A stretch of 64,000 bases of DNA from Tretioscincus oriximinensis. Its lineage: Eukaryota; Chordata; Lepidosauria; Squamata; Gymnophthalmidae. The stretch covers positions 566,856-630,855 of the forward strand of contig JAJVDF010000300.1 of NCBI GenBank assembly GCA_022410635.1. The letters are read 5' to 3'. Position numbers and translations under genes: made by a program. The number at the start of each line of letters is the position of its first letter. Positions within the stretch are counted from its first letter, which is position 1. Below the pieces are notes generated by a model, which made no database searches, had not been told where the DNA came from, and saw only the letters and a list, made by a program, of their open reading frames with translations. Positions 1-10,035 of the stretch are shown in pieces.

Positions 1-222
1 CTTCTCCAGTTCCAAAATATCCCTCTTGAGATGTGGTGACCAGAATTGAACACAGTATTCCAAATGTGGCCGCACCACAGATTTATAAAGAGGCAAAACA
101 ACATTTGCTGACTTATTTTCGATTCCTTTCCTAATTATCCCCAACATGGAATTTGCCTTTTTTGCTGCTGCTGCACACTGGGTTGACATTTTCATTGAAT
201 TGTCCACTAACACCCCAAGATC
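1..222 (-). mobile_element. CR1/L3-type LINE fragment (ORF2 C-terminal region)
   Basis: Reads on the minus strand as the conserved C-terminal part of a CR1-type ORF2, before the 3' end. It is nearly identical to part of the better copy at 6294-7125. It is cut by the window edge on the left and joins abruptly at about 222 to a second fragment of the same family. Confidence 0.8.
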
Positions 223-655
223 CTGTTCATGAATCCCTGCAAATGATATCTCAGGGGTCCTGCCTGTTGCTCCATCCCGGAGGCAACATCCGGACCTCCA
301 TCCTAGTACCCATTGGTGTCCATAAACCTTTCCAGTCCCGTCCTGAAGCTATCCAAGCTGTTAGCTACCACCATCTCTTCAGGAAGTAAATTCCACAGGC
401 CGATGACCCTCTGGGTAAAAAAATACTTTTCTTTGTCTGTTGTCACTTTTCTGCCCATCAGTTTCAAGGAGGGCCCTCTGGTCCTTGTGTTGTGTGATAG
501 AGGAAACATTTTTTCACTATTCATCCTATCAATCCCATGCATGATTTTGTACAATTCAATCTGATCACCACTCAAACGTCGCCTTTCAAAGCTGAAGAGG
601 CCCAGACGTTGCAACCTGACTTCATAAGGGAGGTGCGCCAGACCCTTGATCATTG
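223..655 (-). mobile_element. CR1/L3-type LINE 3' fragment
   Basis: Minus-strand open frame with the LINE C-terminal motifs (Arg-Leu-Gln-Arg-Leu-Gly-Leu-Phe-Ser-Phe-Glu, and Phe-Phe-Thr-Gln near the end). It carries the typical 3' tail about a name-and-rank-free list of conserved blocks seen in all copies here. Next to 1-222 the blocks are in the wrong order for one element, so these are two insertions or a rearrangement. Confidence 0.8.
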
Positions 656-870
656 AAGGCCTCAGCTTCAGCCAACTCAACTGTTTGAAAGAAAGTAGAT
701 TTGCAATCTACATTTCAAGTAGATTCATGGGCACCCCGCTAATCTGCTGGGGAAGCAAAAATAGACGTAAGCCTGCAGGTGAAAAAATTAACCTTGTAAG
801 TCGCTCTGGGTCCCTTCGGGTGAGAAGGGCAGGGTATAAAAACTGTTCTTCTTCAGTTCACTTTGCTGCT
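656..870 (+). mobile_element. tRNA-derived SINE (type 2), 5'-truncated
   Basis: Shares its body with copies at 58770-59050 and 62870-63118: a ggcctcagcttcagccaac block, a tagattcatggg block, and a 3' end reading tcgctctgggtccc then gggtgagaagggcagggtat, finishing in ttcttcttc. The tRNA-like head is missing. Confidence 0.65.
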
Positions 871-1530
871 GTGTTCTCTCACTCTGAAAGTGGACGGAAA
901 CTGGATTGAAATTTAGGTGTGAGCAGAATACCAGATACAAAGAGAATACCCAGGAAAAGGGNAAAAAATCAGTGCAGCTGAATTCAGGCTTTCAGTAACT
1001 TCTGAACCCCATACGCTGACACAAGCCACTTGACGGGTTATATCACACCATGCAGACTCTGATTCACGGCTGCTAATTGTCCTTTACAGAGTGTCAGCCA
1101 GGCTCGGTGACGTCCAGTGGTGGCAGAGTCCCTACCCAGCAGGCTTACAGGTTTAAGTCAGAGAAAGCAGAAAGTTAAGAAAAGTTATTTAGAGAAAGGA
1201 GGATGTGGAGTGGGAGGCTACCCTGGGAGCAGACAGCGCATAACAGGCAAGGTCACGGTGATTCAGGAAAGGCGTCTACTGTTTGTGATCAGAGTTAACT
1301 TGGCGTTTTGCAAATGGAAAGCAAAAGGAAAGCTCNGATTTGCAGACGATTGCACAATCTCTGCAGCATCAAGAGGGTTAATGTCACAGCATCCTGATGT
1401 AGGCGTCAGATACAAACCTTTTAACATGCTGGAGATCTGTGGTGTGGCACAAACAGATAGAAGCAAAAATTCCTCCCAGCGTTACGCTCACAGTTGATTC
1501 AATATTATTTGTGCATAAAAAGCAATCTTC
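871..1530. other. Unclassified non-coding stretch
   Basis: No splice-flanked open frame and no repeat recognised elsewhere in this window. Short open frames here lack coding character. Confidence 0.4.
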
Positions 1531-2215
1531 AAGCATACAGACGGGGTGCCAGACATGAACAATGACACACGGCCAGCTTCCTGTTTCTCTACTTCCTGAC
1601 AGAATTTCTGTTTCTTGTTTTGTGGTTCTCGGTTGTATTTCTGCCTGCTTTTCTACCATGTTTTTTTCATGATGAAAAGGACTTAATATAAAAACGTAGA
1701 TGCCCAGCAGCTTCGAGAAGATGGTGGTAGAATCAGCAGCAATCCAAATGTTAATAAATTAGACTGACCAGATTTTCTGGAGCCCAAACTGAAGCAATTA
1801 ATATTCATGCTAATTTGCATATTCATGAATATGCAAATCATCCACCAACATACATACCGAAATCCCAACCAGAGAAATCTGCAAAGTTTGCGAGAATTTT
1901 TTGAAGTGTGTGAGAATTTTTGAAGTGTATGAGAAATTTTCAAAATGCACAAGAAATTTCCTTTTTTTATTTTTTTACTGAGGGGAGATTTTTTTTACCT
2001 TCGGTAGCTGGCCCCAGTTGCCAGAGCCCCCTAGTGGTGGTGCAGTGATTTTTTTTTCTCAGCAAAAAACAGGGAAATGTGTTGTGCTGGCAGCCGGGAC
2101 TGCTGGGTAATGTAGTCCAAGCAGCCTATTCTGTCCAGACTGTCTGGGGTCCTGCCCTGTGGACTACAGCTCCCAGCCTGCACCACAGCTAGCCCTGGGA
2201 GGGAGAAAACCTATT
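1531..2215 (+). mobile_element. Unnamed interspersed repeat, family U1, interrupted at 1760-2079
   Basis: Family U1 has a block reading agcttcctgtttctctactt, then ttctgcctgcttttctac, an aagcttggatgcccagcagc block, and an end with gcctgctgggaa and cccagcctgcaccgc. This copy runs from about 1545, is broken by a hAT-like element at 1760, and resumes near 2080. Other copies are near 4000, 10600, 11800, 17500, 25000, 28300 and 60200. No coding content; its class is unknown. Confidence 0.55.
1760..2079 (+). mobile_element. hAT-like element of the 18274-18979 family, 3'-truncated
   Basis: Starts with tagactgaccagattttc and has the internal AT-rich block with attcatgaatatgcaaatca followed by tandem gtgtgagaattttt units. 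This matches the 5' part of the complete 706-bp copy at 18274. The distal terminus is missing. Confidence 0.7.
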
Positions 2216-2377
2216 TAGCTTCAGTTTATTGTACTAATATTTTTTGTTATAATATGATTATTTTGGAAGCTACAATTGGAAACTGTATTATTGTACTAGT
2301 GATACGGATTATTGATTTTATGATTTTTGATTTGATCTTACATTTGTTAATTTTTTGCAACGATATATTATGTAATT

Positions 2378-2830
2378 ATGTTTCAAAATAGAAGCATCTG
2401 CACAAATAATAAAATGGGTATCAAAGAGACCAACATTCTGAGGTATGACAGGGCTCAGAACTTTGGCAGTCTCCAGAGTGAAAGAGAGAAAGAAGAAAGG
2501 AAAGCAGGAAAGAAGAAAAACACAAGGAAGGGAAGAAGGAAAGAGGGAAGGAAGGAAATAGGAAAGGAAGGAATGGAAGAAAAGAGGAAAGGGAGGAAAG
2601 AGGGAAGGAAAGAAGGAAGGAAAGGAAAGGAAGAGAACAACAAAAGAAGAAAGGGAAAGAAGGAAAGAAAACGGAAAGAAGGAGCAAAAGGAAGCAGGGA
2701 AGCGAAAAGTGAAGTGAAAAGGAGAATGGGGGAAGGAAGTGAAAGGAGAATGGGGGAAGGAGGGAGTGGAGGCAAGGATGAAAGCAAGGGGCAGGAGGGG
2801 CTACAGCCTGTTACATAACCATAATGCAAC
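2378..2830 (+). repeat. Purine-rich (GGAA/GAAA)n tract in a recurrent repeat
   Basis: About 330 bases (2478-2800) are nearly pure purine on the plus strand. The flank containing cagggctcagaactttggca recurs in reverse at 48160-48230 and 56690-56750 and in forward copies near 25920-25975. This tract therefore belongs to a dispersed unit. Open frames through it are compositional artefacts. Confidence 0.8.
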
Positions 2831-3290
2831 GGGCCAATTCAGCTAGTCATAGAGTAACAAAATGTATTTTATTCTTACAGGGAGACAGCTGTGTATAACG
2901 TGTAATTATTTTGCAAGCATTCTTAACGTGTATACATTAATGTGCATAATGTGCAATTAATTTTGCAAGCAGCAACGATTTCCAAAATTGCTCAGGCGCT
3001 TTTTTTGCCTGCCTGTACTTCCATTTGCCTTAATGATGGTAGGGGCGGTTTAGCCTGTCCCTACATTGCAGCTTGAAAGCAAAAACATGCACTGAGCGCC
3101 ATAATAAGCAAAACCCTAAAGGGCTGTCCCGGCACATACTTTCAGTCTACCTTCAGTCCTGAAGAACTGGGAAAACCGTCTCCCCCACCCAGTTCTTCAA
3201 GTNTGAAGATGGACGAAAAGTGCACGTCGGAGCACAGCCTGAGGTCGCCAAATTAAACAATACTTAGGCCACTTGGTTCGCCATGGCCTG
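2831..3290. other. Unclassified stretch with a small fold-back
   Basis: Contains a short inverted repeat at about 3150-3215 (cagtcctgaagaactggg and its near complement) related to units at 54850-55065. No gene evidence. Confidence 0.4.
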
Positions 3291-3291
3291 G

Positions 3292-3493
3292 TTCACACTT
3301 GACCTTATTTTGTTCCAGAAAGTTGTCTAAGGAGCTTGCTGACCACATGCCACACCAGGTTAGTATTCCAGGCTAATAGCCCAGTTACTCCAGCGGATAA
3401 AGCGCCTTGGAAACGGTTTCATGTCATTTCCCCATGTGGACAGGGATAAATCCTTAAACCACTTATTGGAACAGAAAAAGTGTGAACCAGACA
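3292..3493. mobile_element. MITE-like element bounded by CTGGTTCACACTT inverted ends
   Basis: Left end ctggttcacacttgacc and right end aagtgtgaaccag form an inverted pair about 200 bp apart, and a second inner pair surrounds ttgttccag/ttggaacag. No open frame. A clear target duplication was not seen. Confidence 0.45.
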
Positions 3494-3789
3494 GTAACGA
3501 AACAGAGTAAGAGATACGATCCCTTCCCTGAATTTTAAAAAACTAGCCTTGGTTAAAATGTCTAAAAATCAATATCTGATCTTAGCAGTTTTGAAGTCCT
3601 GATTTTTGTGCAACATTCAGTTGCCTTTGGAATACCCATTTTTGTCCCCCCATGCACTCAAGCGTCCAAGAACCCCTCCCCAAAAATCAAAAATTTCCCA
3701 TGGTGCTAGAATTAGACACTCTGCTGGTTAGTAAATAAATTGCAATGCCCAGTTGGTCTCTCTCTCAAGTTTAAAGTTTCCCTCCCAAG

Positions 3790-3910
3790 CTTTTTGGCCA
3801 AGTTAAATTTGGCTGTCCACATGCCAGTGAAGACTATGGCAGGACCTATTGGGGGGCCTGCCATAGACTGTACTAGCGTGCAGATGGCAGATCCCCATTC
3901 CAACATACAA
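3790..3910. mobile_element. GTCCACA-type palindromic MITE, partial
   Basis: Contains the paired blocks gactatggcaggacc and gcctgccatagactgtacta, the palindromic centre of the MITE family described at 52504-52643. Confidence 0.6.
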
Positions 3911-3924
3911 ACGGATTTCCCAGC

Positions 3925-4335
3925 CACCTTCNTGTAAGCAGCAAAAATGTTTCCTGTGGGCAGAACTGGGCAAAGATTGTTCTAAAGAGGCATTTTTCCC
4001 TCCCAGGGCTGACTGAGGTGCAGGCTGGGATCTGCAGCCCACAGGGCAAAACCCCATGCAGGCTGGGCAATAGAGGTTGCCCCCTGCTCAGACTATAATT
4101 CCCAGCAGGCCGTGCTCCCAGCACAACAGCAGCTCTACTTCACTTTTTTTCACATTCGTACTTNGGTTGTTGCTTCATGAAGCTGATGGGCATCAAAGCT
4201 TTCACAATAAGTACTTGACGTCATGAAAAAAACGCATAGAAAAGCAGGCAGAAACACAACTTAAAACCATAAAACAGGAAACAGAAATTCCGCCTGAAGG
4301 TGAAAAACAGGAAGCTGGCAGTTTACACCAATAGC
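3925..4335 (-). mobile_element. Unnamed interspersed repeat U1, minus copy
   Basis: Reverse-oriented U1: reads cagcaggccgtgctcccagc, then agaaaagcaggcagaaa, then ccgcctgaaggtgaaaaaca and gaagctggca in the inverse order of the 10590 copy. Confidence 0.55.
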
Positions 4336-4454
4336 CCAGAATTGGATCGCCCCCCTCCTATGGCAGGTCTCATTCAAGATTAGCCTGCCATTGCCTGCAC
4401 GATCATCTATCCTGGAACAGTGCCCCCATGTGGACACCAGGGCTGACTCCTGTC

Positions 4455-4630
4455 ACATCCACATGGCGCTTTATTCTGGGTCACAACTCGGGACAGAGCT
4501 TGGCCATCCACATGCCAGTATAGACTATGGCAGGCCCCATTCGGGGCCTGCCATAGTCTACACTAGCATGTGGTTGGCAGGCTCCTATTCCGAGAGACAG
4601 CCCAGGAGGAGGCTCCGTGTGGATGCAGCC
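4455..4630. mobile_element. GTCCACA-type palindromic MITE
   Basis: Well-preserved fold-back: gactatggcaggcccc, a four-base turn, then ggggcctgccatagtc, flanked by ttggccatccacatg and catgtggttggcaggc. Outer arms carry the ttattctgggtcaca and cctattccgagaga blocks. It lies about 150 bp downstream of the first splice donor of the ITPR3-like gene, inside intron 1. Confidence 0.75.
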
Positions 4631-4780
4631 CAAGTTACCCCAGCAGATAAAGCGCTTTGGAAACAGTTTCAATGCCTTTCCCAGTCTTCCCACACACACA
4701 CACAGCAGCCCCTATGCGCTCCTTGGTTTTGCCCTCCATGCGCACAGCCGCCCCCCTACACCTGCCCGCCGGGGACTCAC

Positions 4781-4869
4781 CCCAGGGTGCTGATGAAGCC
4801 GTTGACCGACCCTTCGGCGTACAGGGAGACGATGTCCCCGATGTGGAGGAAGCTGGACACCTCGTTCAT
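4781..4869 (-). CDS. ITPR3: Inositol 1,4,5-trisphosphate receptor type 3, first coding exon
   Basis: IP3 receptors are tetrameric ER calcium-release channels. This exon encodes only the first 29 residues plus two bases of a glycine codon, and ends in a consensus splice donor gtgagt at 4775-4780 on the minus strand (phase 2). The peptide has the invariant IP3-receptor start: [10 protein letters not shown], then [10 protein letters not shown] at the position where ITPR2 has Tyr, and Val where ITPR1 has Cys, favours ITPR3. The first residues are Met-Asn-Glu-Val, close to ITPR3 and unlike the Lys-Met of paralogues 1 and 2. The ATG (complement of 4867-4869) sits in a good context, with the 5'UTR rising into the CpG island to its right. 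Exon 2 is not in the window, so intron 1 exceeds 4.7 kb. Paralogue choice is from memory of family sequences. Confidence 0.9.
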
Positions 4870-5420
4870 GGTGCCGCCGGCCCGTCCCCGGCCCCGTCCC
4901 AGCTGCTGCTGCTGCTGCTGCTGCTGATTTGCCCCCGCGAGCGCTGGCGGTTCACCGACCCCGCCAGCAGCCGCCCTCCAGGAGCACCATGCGGGTGGCG
5001 GGACGAGAAGATCCCCAAGACCCACCCAAGGGCGCCCCGGGTGCGGGGCAAGGGACCAGGTCCTGCGGCAGCCCCACCGGTCTCCCCGCCCGGCGCCCAC
5101 ACGTGCTTGGGTGCTGGGAGCTGCCCGGGGGGATCCGGCGCCGCAGCTCCGCGCGAGTGGAGGCGTCTGCTGGAGCCAAGGAGGAGAAAGTGGGGTGGGT
5201 TGCTGGGTGCTGGGCTGGCTGGGGCGGGGCGGCGGCGGCAGCAGAGGGATCGGCGGTCAGGGCTCCGATTTGCATGAGATCCCCACTCGGGCAAGCAGCC
5301 GCCTGGGGAGTTTTTCGTGCAGCTGTTACCTGCANCCGAAGGGAAGCCAGCAGGAAGTCCGGAAAAAGTATAACTCGATGCAAAGTGAGGGAGGGCGGGG
5401 CGGGGACGAAGCCACGCCCC
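4870..5420 (-). promoter_or_regulatory. ITPR3: CpG island with 5'UTR and probable promoter of ITPR3
   Basis: About 550 bases with strikingly high GC and many CpG dinucleotides, in contrast to the AT-rich surroundings. It begins immediately upstream of the ITPR3 start codon. GC-box-like ggggcgggg motifs lie near 5221-5230 and 5397-5404. No TATA box is evident, which fits a CpG-island promoter. The exact start site cannot be placed. Confidence 0.7.
4900..4926 (-). repeat. CAG trinucleotide repeat in the ITPR3 5'UTR
   Basis: Eight uninterrupted ctg units on the plus strand, which are CAG units in the transcript, end about 32 bases upstream of the start codon. Confidence 0.85.
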
Positions 5421-5446
5421 CAGTAGCCACGCCTCCCCTTCCTACA

Positions 5447-5471
5447 CATACACACACACACACACACACAG
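5447..5471. repeat. (CA)n microsatellite
   Basis: Short run of alternating ca at the distal edge of the CpG island. Confidence 0.8.
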
Positions 5472-5700
5472 AAGAAAACTTTTTCCACCAGCCAACAGCC
5501 ATGGGGTGGCTCTCAGGTGGAAAGCAAGGGAGAAAGGAAAGGGCTGATGCGTCTTTACGCACGGGGCAGCTTCAGTCTGGGTTACAGAGACCCCGTTCCA
5601 CCTGCATGCTAGTCCAGAGTATCAAGAAAGAAAACAGATCTACACTAAGCAAGGCTCTTCTGCAGTAAAAAATCCAGCAAAAAGATTTAACTTCTTAGGA

Positions 5701-5763
5701 ATCATCATCATCATCATCATCATCACCATCACCATCANCATCACCATCATCATCACCATCATC

Positions 5764-5795
<32 letters not shown>

Positions 5796-5870
5796 CATCA
5801 TCACCACCATCATCATCATCATCACCACCATCATCATCATCATCATCATCACCATCATCATCATCATTAT
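5701..5870. repeat. (ATC)n microsatellite, about 170 bp
   Basis: Nearly pure atc/acc triplets. Translated frames give Met, Asp or Ile homopolymers, which are not genes. Confidence 0.95.
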
Positions 5871-5879
5871 TATACGGCC

Positions 5880-6290
5880 CTTTACATAACAACTTGGCAT
5901 TTTTACAATTTTATTTCACGCCATTACAAAACTAAAAGACGCAAAAGCTTTGTGTAAGTATTTTTCCACTGTTCACAAGCAGNGTTGGGAGGCCAAGCTG
6001 AATTTTATCATTATTTTTCTCTCATACACCTTACAACATGTTCAGGAGTTAGAGCAATAATTGATGTCTCAAAATCAAAAATTGTTCCAACTCCACTAGA
6101 GCGTATCCCAAAATCTATCTTGCCAGTGTAACATATACCATCANGTCACTGATCGATCACAAACAACATGGAGATGTTTCCTTCCCCATATCAGTAATTG
6201 GTGACGTGATAATGAAACCACAAAATTCAAATTGCTGTCCTGAACATTTTTAAAAATGGGACTTAGGGCACTGCAGTTCTGGGGTGACAA
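5880..6290. other. Unclassified non-coding stretch
   Basis: AT-rich, no recognisable repeat or exon. Confidence 0.35.
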
Positions 6291-6293
6291 TAT

Positions 6294-7125
6294 TAAGAAC
6301 CTAAGAAGAGCCATCCTGGATCAGGCCACAGCCCATCAAGTCCAGCGTTCTGTCCCAGACAGAGGCCCACCAGATGCACCTGGGCAGTCCGAACAGAGGA
6401 AAGCAAAATATGCTCCTGTTCATGACTCCCTGCAAATGGTATTTCAGGAGTCCTGCCTGTTGCTCCATCCTAGAGGCAGCATCCAGACATCCATCCTAGC
6501 ACCCATTTATACCCTTGGTGTCCATAAACCTGTCTGGTCCTGTCTTGAAGCTATCCAAGCTGTTAGCTACCAGTACCTCAACAGGAAATAAATTCCACAG
6601 GCCGATGACTTTCTGGGTGAAAAAATACTTTCCTTTGTCTGTTCTCACTTTTCTACCCAACAGTTTTAAGGAGGGCCCCCTGGTCCTAGTGTTGTGGGAG
6701 AGAAAACACACCCTGTCNATCCCATGCATGATTTTGTACACTTCAATCAGATCACCCCTCAAACGTCTCCTTTCAAAGCTGAAGAAGCCCAGACGTTGCA
6801 GCCTTGCTTCGTAAGGGAGGTGCTCCAGACCCTTGATCATTTTTGTTGCCCTTTTCTGCACCTTCTCCAGTTCCAAAATGTCCCTCTTGAGATGTGGTGA
6901 CCAGAATTGAACACAGTATTCCAAATGCGGCCTCACCACAGATTTATAAAGAGGCAAAACAACATTTGCTGACTTGTTTTCGATTTCTTTCCTAATTATC
7001 CCCAACATGGAATTTGCCTTTCTTGCTGCCGCTGCACACTGAGTTGACATCTTCATTAAATTGTCCACCAACACCCCAAGATCCTTTTCTTGCTTGCTTC
7101 TTGCTGCTCTTTTCACTATTCCCAT
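6294..7125 (-). mobile_element. CR1/L3-type LINE, ORF2 C-terminus and 3' end
   Basis: Best copy of this LINE family. The minus strand holds a single open frame of about 209 residues (7125 to 6496). It contains Lys-Asp-Leu-Gly-Val-Leu-Val-Asp, then Arg-Pro-His-Leu-Glu-Tyr-Cys-Val-Gln-Phe-Trp, then Arg-Leu-Arg-Gly-Asp-Leu-Ile-Glu. This is the C-terminal region downstream of the reverse-transcriptase active site in CR1-clade elements. The aagaacctaagaagagcc block at the left is the usual 3' end. It is 5'-truncated, so it cannot be active. Confidence 0.9.
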
Positions 7126-7194
7126 CCTTTCTTACACTCTAGTATATATTTGTAGTATATTGGGGGTTGAAAAATACATGGCTTGTGGATGTCA

Positions 7195-7365
7195 GGGATA
7201 TGATAGGCCCTATCCATATGGAGCCTTATTTAGGGTCACAACTTGGGGCAGAGCTTGGCCATCCACATGCCAGTATAGACTATGGCAGGCCCCATAGCAT
7301 GTGGTTGGCAGGCTCCTATTCCAAGGGACAGCCCAGGATACGGCTCTGTATGGATGCTGCCATAG
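7195..7365. mobile_element. GTCCACA-type palindromic MITE
   Basis: Carries ccttatttagggtcacaac, ggccatccacatgccagt, gactatggcaggcccc, then tagcatgtggttggcaggc and cctattccaagggac, as in the 4455 copy but with part of the second palindrome arm deleted. Confidence 0.7.
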
Positions 7366-7448
7366 GTGAAATAATGTGATCAAGCTATTCTGGAGAGTGG
7401 GTGGAAAGGCAGTGCGAAATAGACAATGCAAAAGGTGTATGAATATAT

Positions 7449-7566
7449 GGTTAATTTGTTTATTTATTTATTTGTACTTATATCCCGCCCTATTCCCGAA
7501 GGTATCAGGGCAGCCAACCAAAGGGTGGTGGCACATAGCTTTTTGCTGCTTTCTCCACAACAGAAA
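7449..7566 (-). mobile_element. Sauria-type SINE, 3' part
   Basis: Begins with tttatttatttgtacttata and tcccgccctattcccgaagg, the reverse complement of the LINE-like SINE tail, followed by the gctgctttctccacaacag body block. Confidence 0.75.
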
Positions 7567-7605
7567 TTCAGTTTGCGACTGAAATTCATAACTGTAGAAT
7601 ATATA

Positions 7606-7684
7606 CTACTCAAAACAATTAAGGGAACACTTTAACATACACTGTTATGTCACAGTGTTCCCTTAATTGTTTTGAGCAGTATAG
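7606..7684. mobile_element. Tc1/mariner-like mini-MITE (about 75 bp palindrome)
   Basis: Arms actcaaaacaattaaggg aacac and its complement gtgttcccttaattg ttttgagcag, with a central cactgttatgtcac turn. Four copies occur in the window, all bounded by ta, which fits Tc1/mariner target choice. Confidence 0.8.
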
Positions 7685-7689
7685 AAAAA

Positions 7690-8045
7690 ATAAGGTATTG
7701 GAAACAAAATAGTTAACAGTAAAAACATGACTTGAGGGCAAATATGAGTTAAGTAATGAAATTAAGACTGGATATTGGAATTCCAGGTGTGACCCCCACT
7801 AGTGAATANTGAATTGAATATGTGTACATGGGATCTGGTGGAGAACTGAAAAAGGGAGAGAAAAATCTTTGAAACAATGTAAATATCAAATAATGGTTTT
7901 ATATTATTGCATTGAGCAGAAACTAAATAAAGTATTTTGGAACTATTAAAAAGTTTAATATTTTGAGTTCTGGATTTTTACTCCAGAACTTTACTTAGTG
8001 TGGATTTTCTTTCTTGCTGCTAATTGCACTATCCCCACCTTTTGT
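7690..8045. other. Unclassified AT-rich stretch
   Basis: No coding or repeat evidence recognised. Confidence 0.35.
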
Positions 8046-8049
8046 TACA

Positions 8050-8128
8050 CTAAACTAGTATAAACTATGGCAGGCATGCAGTGGCCAAGTATGAATGGGG
8101 CCTGGCATAGTCTGCACTGGTATGATAT
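8050..8128. mobile_element. GTCCACA-type MITE remnant
   Basis: Retains aactatggcaggc and gggcctggcatagtctgcac centre blocks. Confidence 0.5.
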
Positions 8129-8129
8129 T

Positions 8130-8370
8130 CCAGCAAAGGGGCTAGCAGCACTTTGAGACTAACTTGAGAAAAGTGGTTGGCATAAGCTTTCGTAGACAGG
8201 TCTACTTCTTCAGATGCTGAGGGACTAATGTCATTAGTCCTTCAGCATCTGAAGAAGTAGACCTGTCTACGAAAGCTTATGCCAACCACTTTTCTCAAGT
8301 TAGTCTCAAAGTGCTGCTAGCCCCTTTGCTGGACTTTCTGCTAGACTAACACGGCTATTTCTCTGAAACT
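8130..8370. mobile_element. Palindromic copy of the agccgtgttagtct repeat
   Basis: Two arms of about 100 bp in inverted orientation (ggctagcagcactttgagac ... cataagctttcgtagacagg and complement) meet at a short turn near 8225-8235. The right side ends in ctagactaacacggctattt. Single-arm copies are at 11290-11500 and around 18250/18990. Confidence 0.7.
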
Positions 8371-8653
8371 GGTATGATATGTAATAGATGACCAAACCCT
8401 ATACTAGGCTGTATTTGAGCCTAATATTCCCTGCTCCTTGAAGGCACTATTGTAGTTTGAGACTGTTGTATTTTAAAATTGATCTGTTTTAATCTGTTTT
8501 TATCTTTTTGTAATTGTGATCCGCCCTGAGACCTTTGGGTATAGGGCGGAATGTAAATGTACATAAATAAAACTAAATAAATATTTTGGGATAGGGACCT
8601 GATATCCACTTAAAGCCTACACTGTCCACCAAGGGGGCTTGTAGCATTTAGAC

Positions 8654-8841
8654 CAGGGGTGGGCAATTAATTTTTCCCAAGGGGCCGCATGAGAAATTGG
8701 GGTGGTTTTAGAGGGCCGGATTAATATAGTTAACTCAGTTCTACCCAATACTGTATATAACTCTGAGCTAAGAGGGGCGGGCCNGTCAGAGACAGTAGGA
8801 GGGCCGCATGTGGCCCTCGGGCCGCCCCTTGCCCAGGTCTG
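8654..8841 (+). mobile_element. hAT-like MITE N2 (caggggtgggcaa type), copy a
   Basis: 188 bp, with ends caggggtgggcaa and ttgcccaggtctg. Flanks are atttagac on the left and gcttagac on the right, a 6/8 match to a target duplication. A second 188-bp copy in inverse orientation lies at 16675. Confidence 0.8.
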
Positions 8842-9129
8842 GCTTAGACTAACAGGAGAAAGGTGGGTGGCAGGAGCTTCCATAGACGTCTACTATGAAA
8901 AATAGACACGTCTAGAAAAGCTCAGGGCACTTAACTTTCTCCTGTTAGTCTCCAAGGGCTACCCGCCCCCTTGCTGGACTTTCTACTAAGTCTAACAGAG
9001 ACTGGCATGGGGCAGCACCATAGCTAGACTCCCATGGGCCCCAGAACAAATAAAGTGGGGCCCAGGGAGCCTGGAAATTTAGTTTGTTTAATGTTGATTT
9101 TACAAACGGCACTGCCCAGGGTTACCCTA

Positions 9130-9250
9130 TGTCAGCTGCACCCCTGGCATGCAGATAGCCAAGCCCCAACGTGGCCTGCCATAGTCTACAGGACCTGCCA
9201 TAGCCAAGTCTTATTTTGAGGCCATAACCCAGAATAAGCCTGCCATTTGG
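9130..9250. mobile_element. GTCCACA-type MITE remnant
   Basis: Contains gatagccaagcccca, ggcctgccatagtcta and aacccagaataagcctgcc blocks. Confidence 0.5.
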
Positions 9251-9389
9251 GGGGGGATAGATTTCCTCTCTCTTGCACCACCACCACGCGCCAACAAGCA
9301 CATGGTGAGGGGGNGGGGGGGGGGGTCTCGGGGGGTGGGGTGGGCAAGATTTAAATAAATCATTTCCAGTCCTTCCACGCCCTTTCCAG

Positions 9390-10020
9390 GCGCCCCCCCC
9401 CCCCGCCGCCTGCTTGCCTCGCCGCAAGGATACAGGTGATCTGGCCAGTAAATTCCGAAACATCAGCTGGGTTTTGACTTTTTTGCGCGCCGAAATTACG
9501 CACGCGATTATTACGCATCAGCCTGTCCAGACGGCGGCACAGGAGAATTGCGCCCCCCCACCCACCCACCCCATCGCTCTGTGGGGAGGCGAGAGGTATG
9601 AGGCTACCTGGCCGGCCGGCCTGAGGCCCCCCATTGTACCACATGCATTAATCACTGCAAAAAGGAAGCAGCTCAGTAGATCCTCCCCGGTGCGCCAAGC
9701 GCGTGTCGTGTCCCCGCACCTCCCCAAACTCCCCAAGCTACGTGGGGCTCTTATTCCGTCTTCACTGCGCGCAGCTTCTCTGGCCGTGAAGAAGGAGGAG
9801 TCGTGCAGATGACCTGACTCTTCGTGGCTGCTAGAGCCCGCCCAAAAGACCCACCCACGGCCGGGGAGGAGTCGCCCGCCTGGAAGGGGTGGCTGCTGGT
9901 GGCGGAAACTTCCTGGTGGGTGGCTGGGAAAGCTGCAGCCTGGGTTTCGGAGGCAGAAGCGCAGCGAAGGTGGGTTTTTAAAGGGGCCGCTATCCCGTGG
10001 ACCCGCCACAGGTGGAGCCT
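9390..10020. promoter_or_regulatory. Second CpG-rich region, no assigned gene
   Basis: GC-rich and CpG-dense, with gcgcgccg and cggccggcc motifs. It lies about 4 kb upstream of the ITPR3 island. No open frame has convincing coding character. A possible plus-strand donor (cgaag followed by gtgggt) is at about 9970. It could be an alternative promoter or the promoter of a divergent non-coding transcript. Confidence 0.35.
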
Positions 10021-10035
10021 CGCCCGCCTCGTCNA

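Noticed and set aside
4657..5668. Several long open frames on both strands through the CpG island
   Set aside because: High GC content suppresses stop codons. Only the minus-strand exon ending at 4781 has family homology and a splice donor.
5640..5900. Met/Asp-rich open frames
   Set aside because: Translation of an (ATC)n microsatellite.
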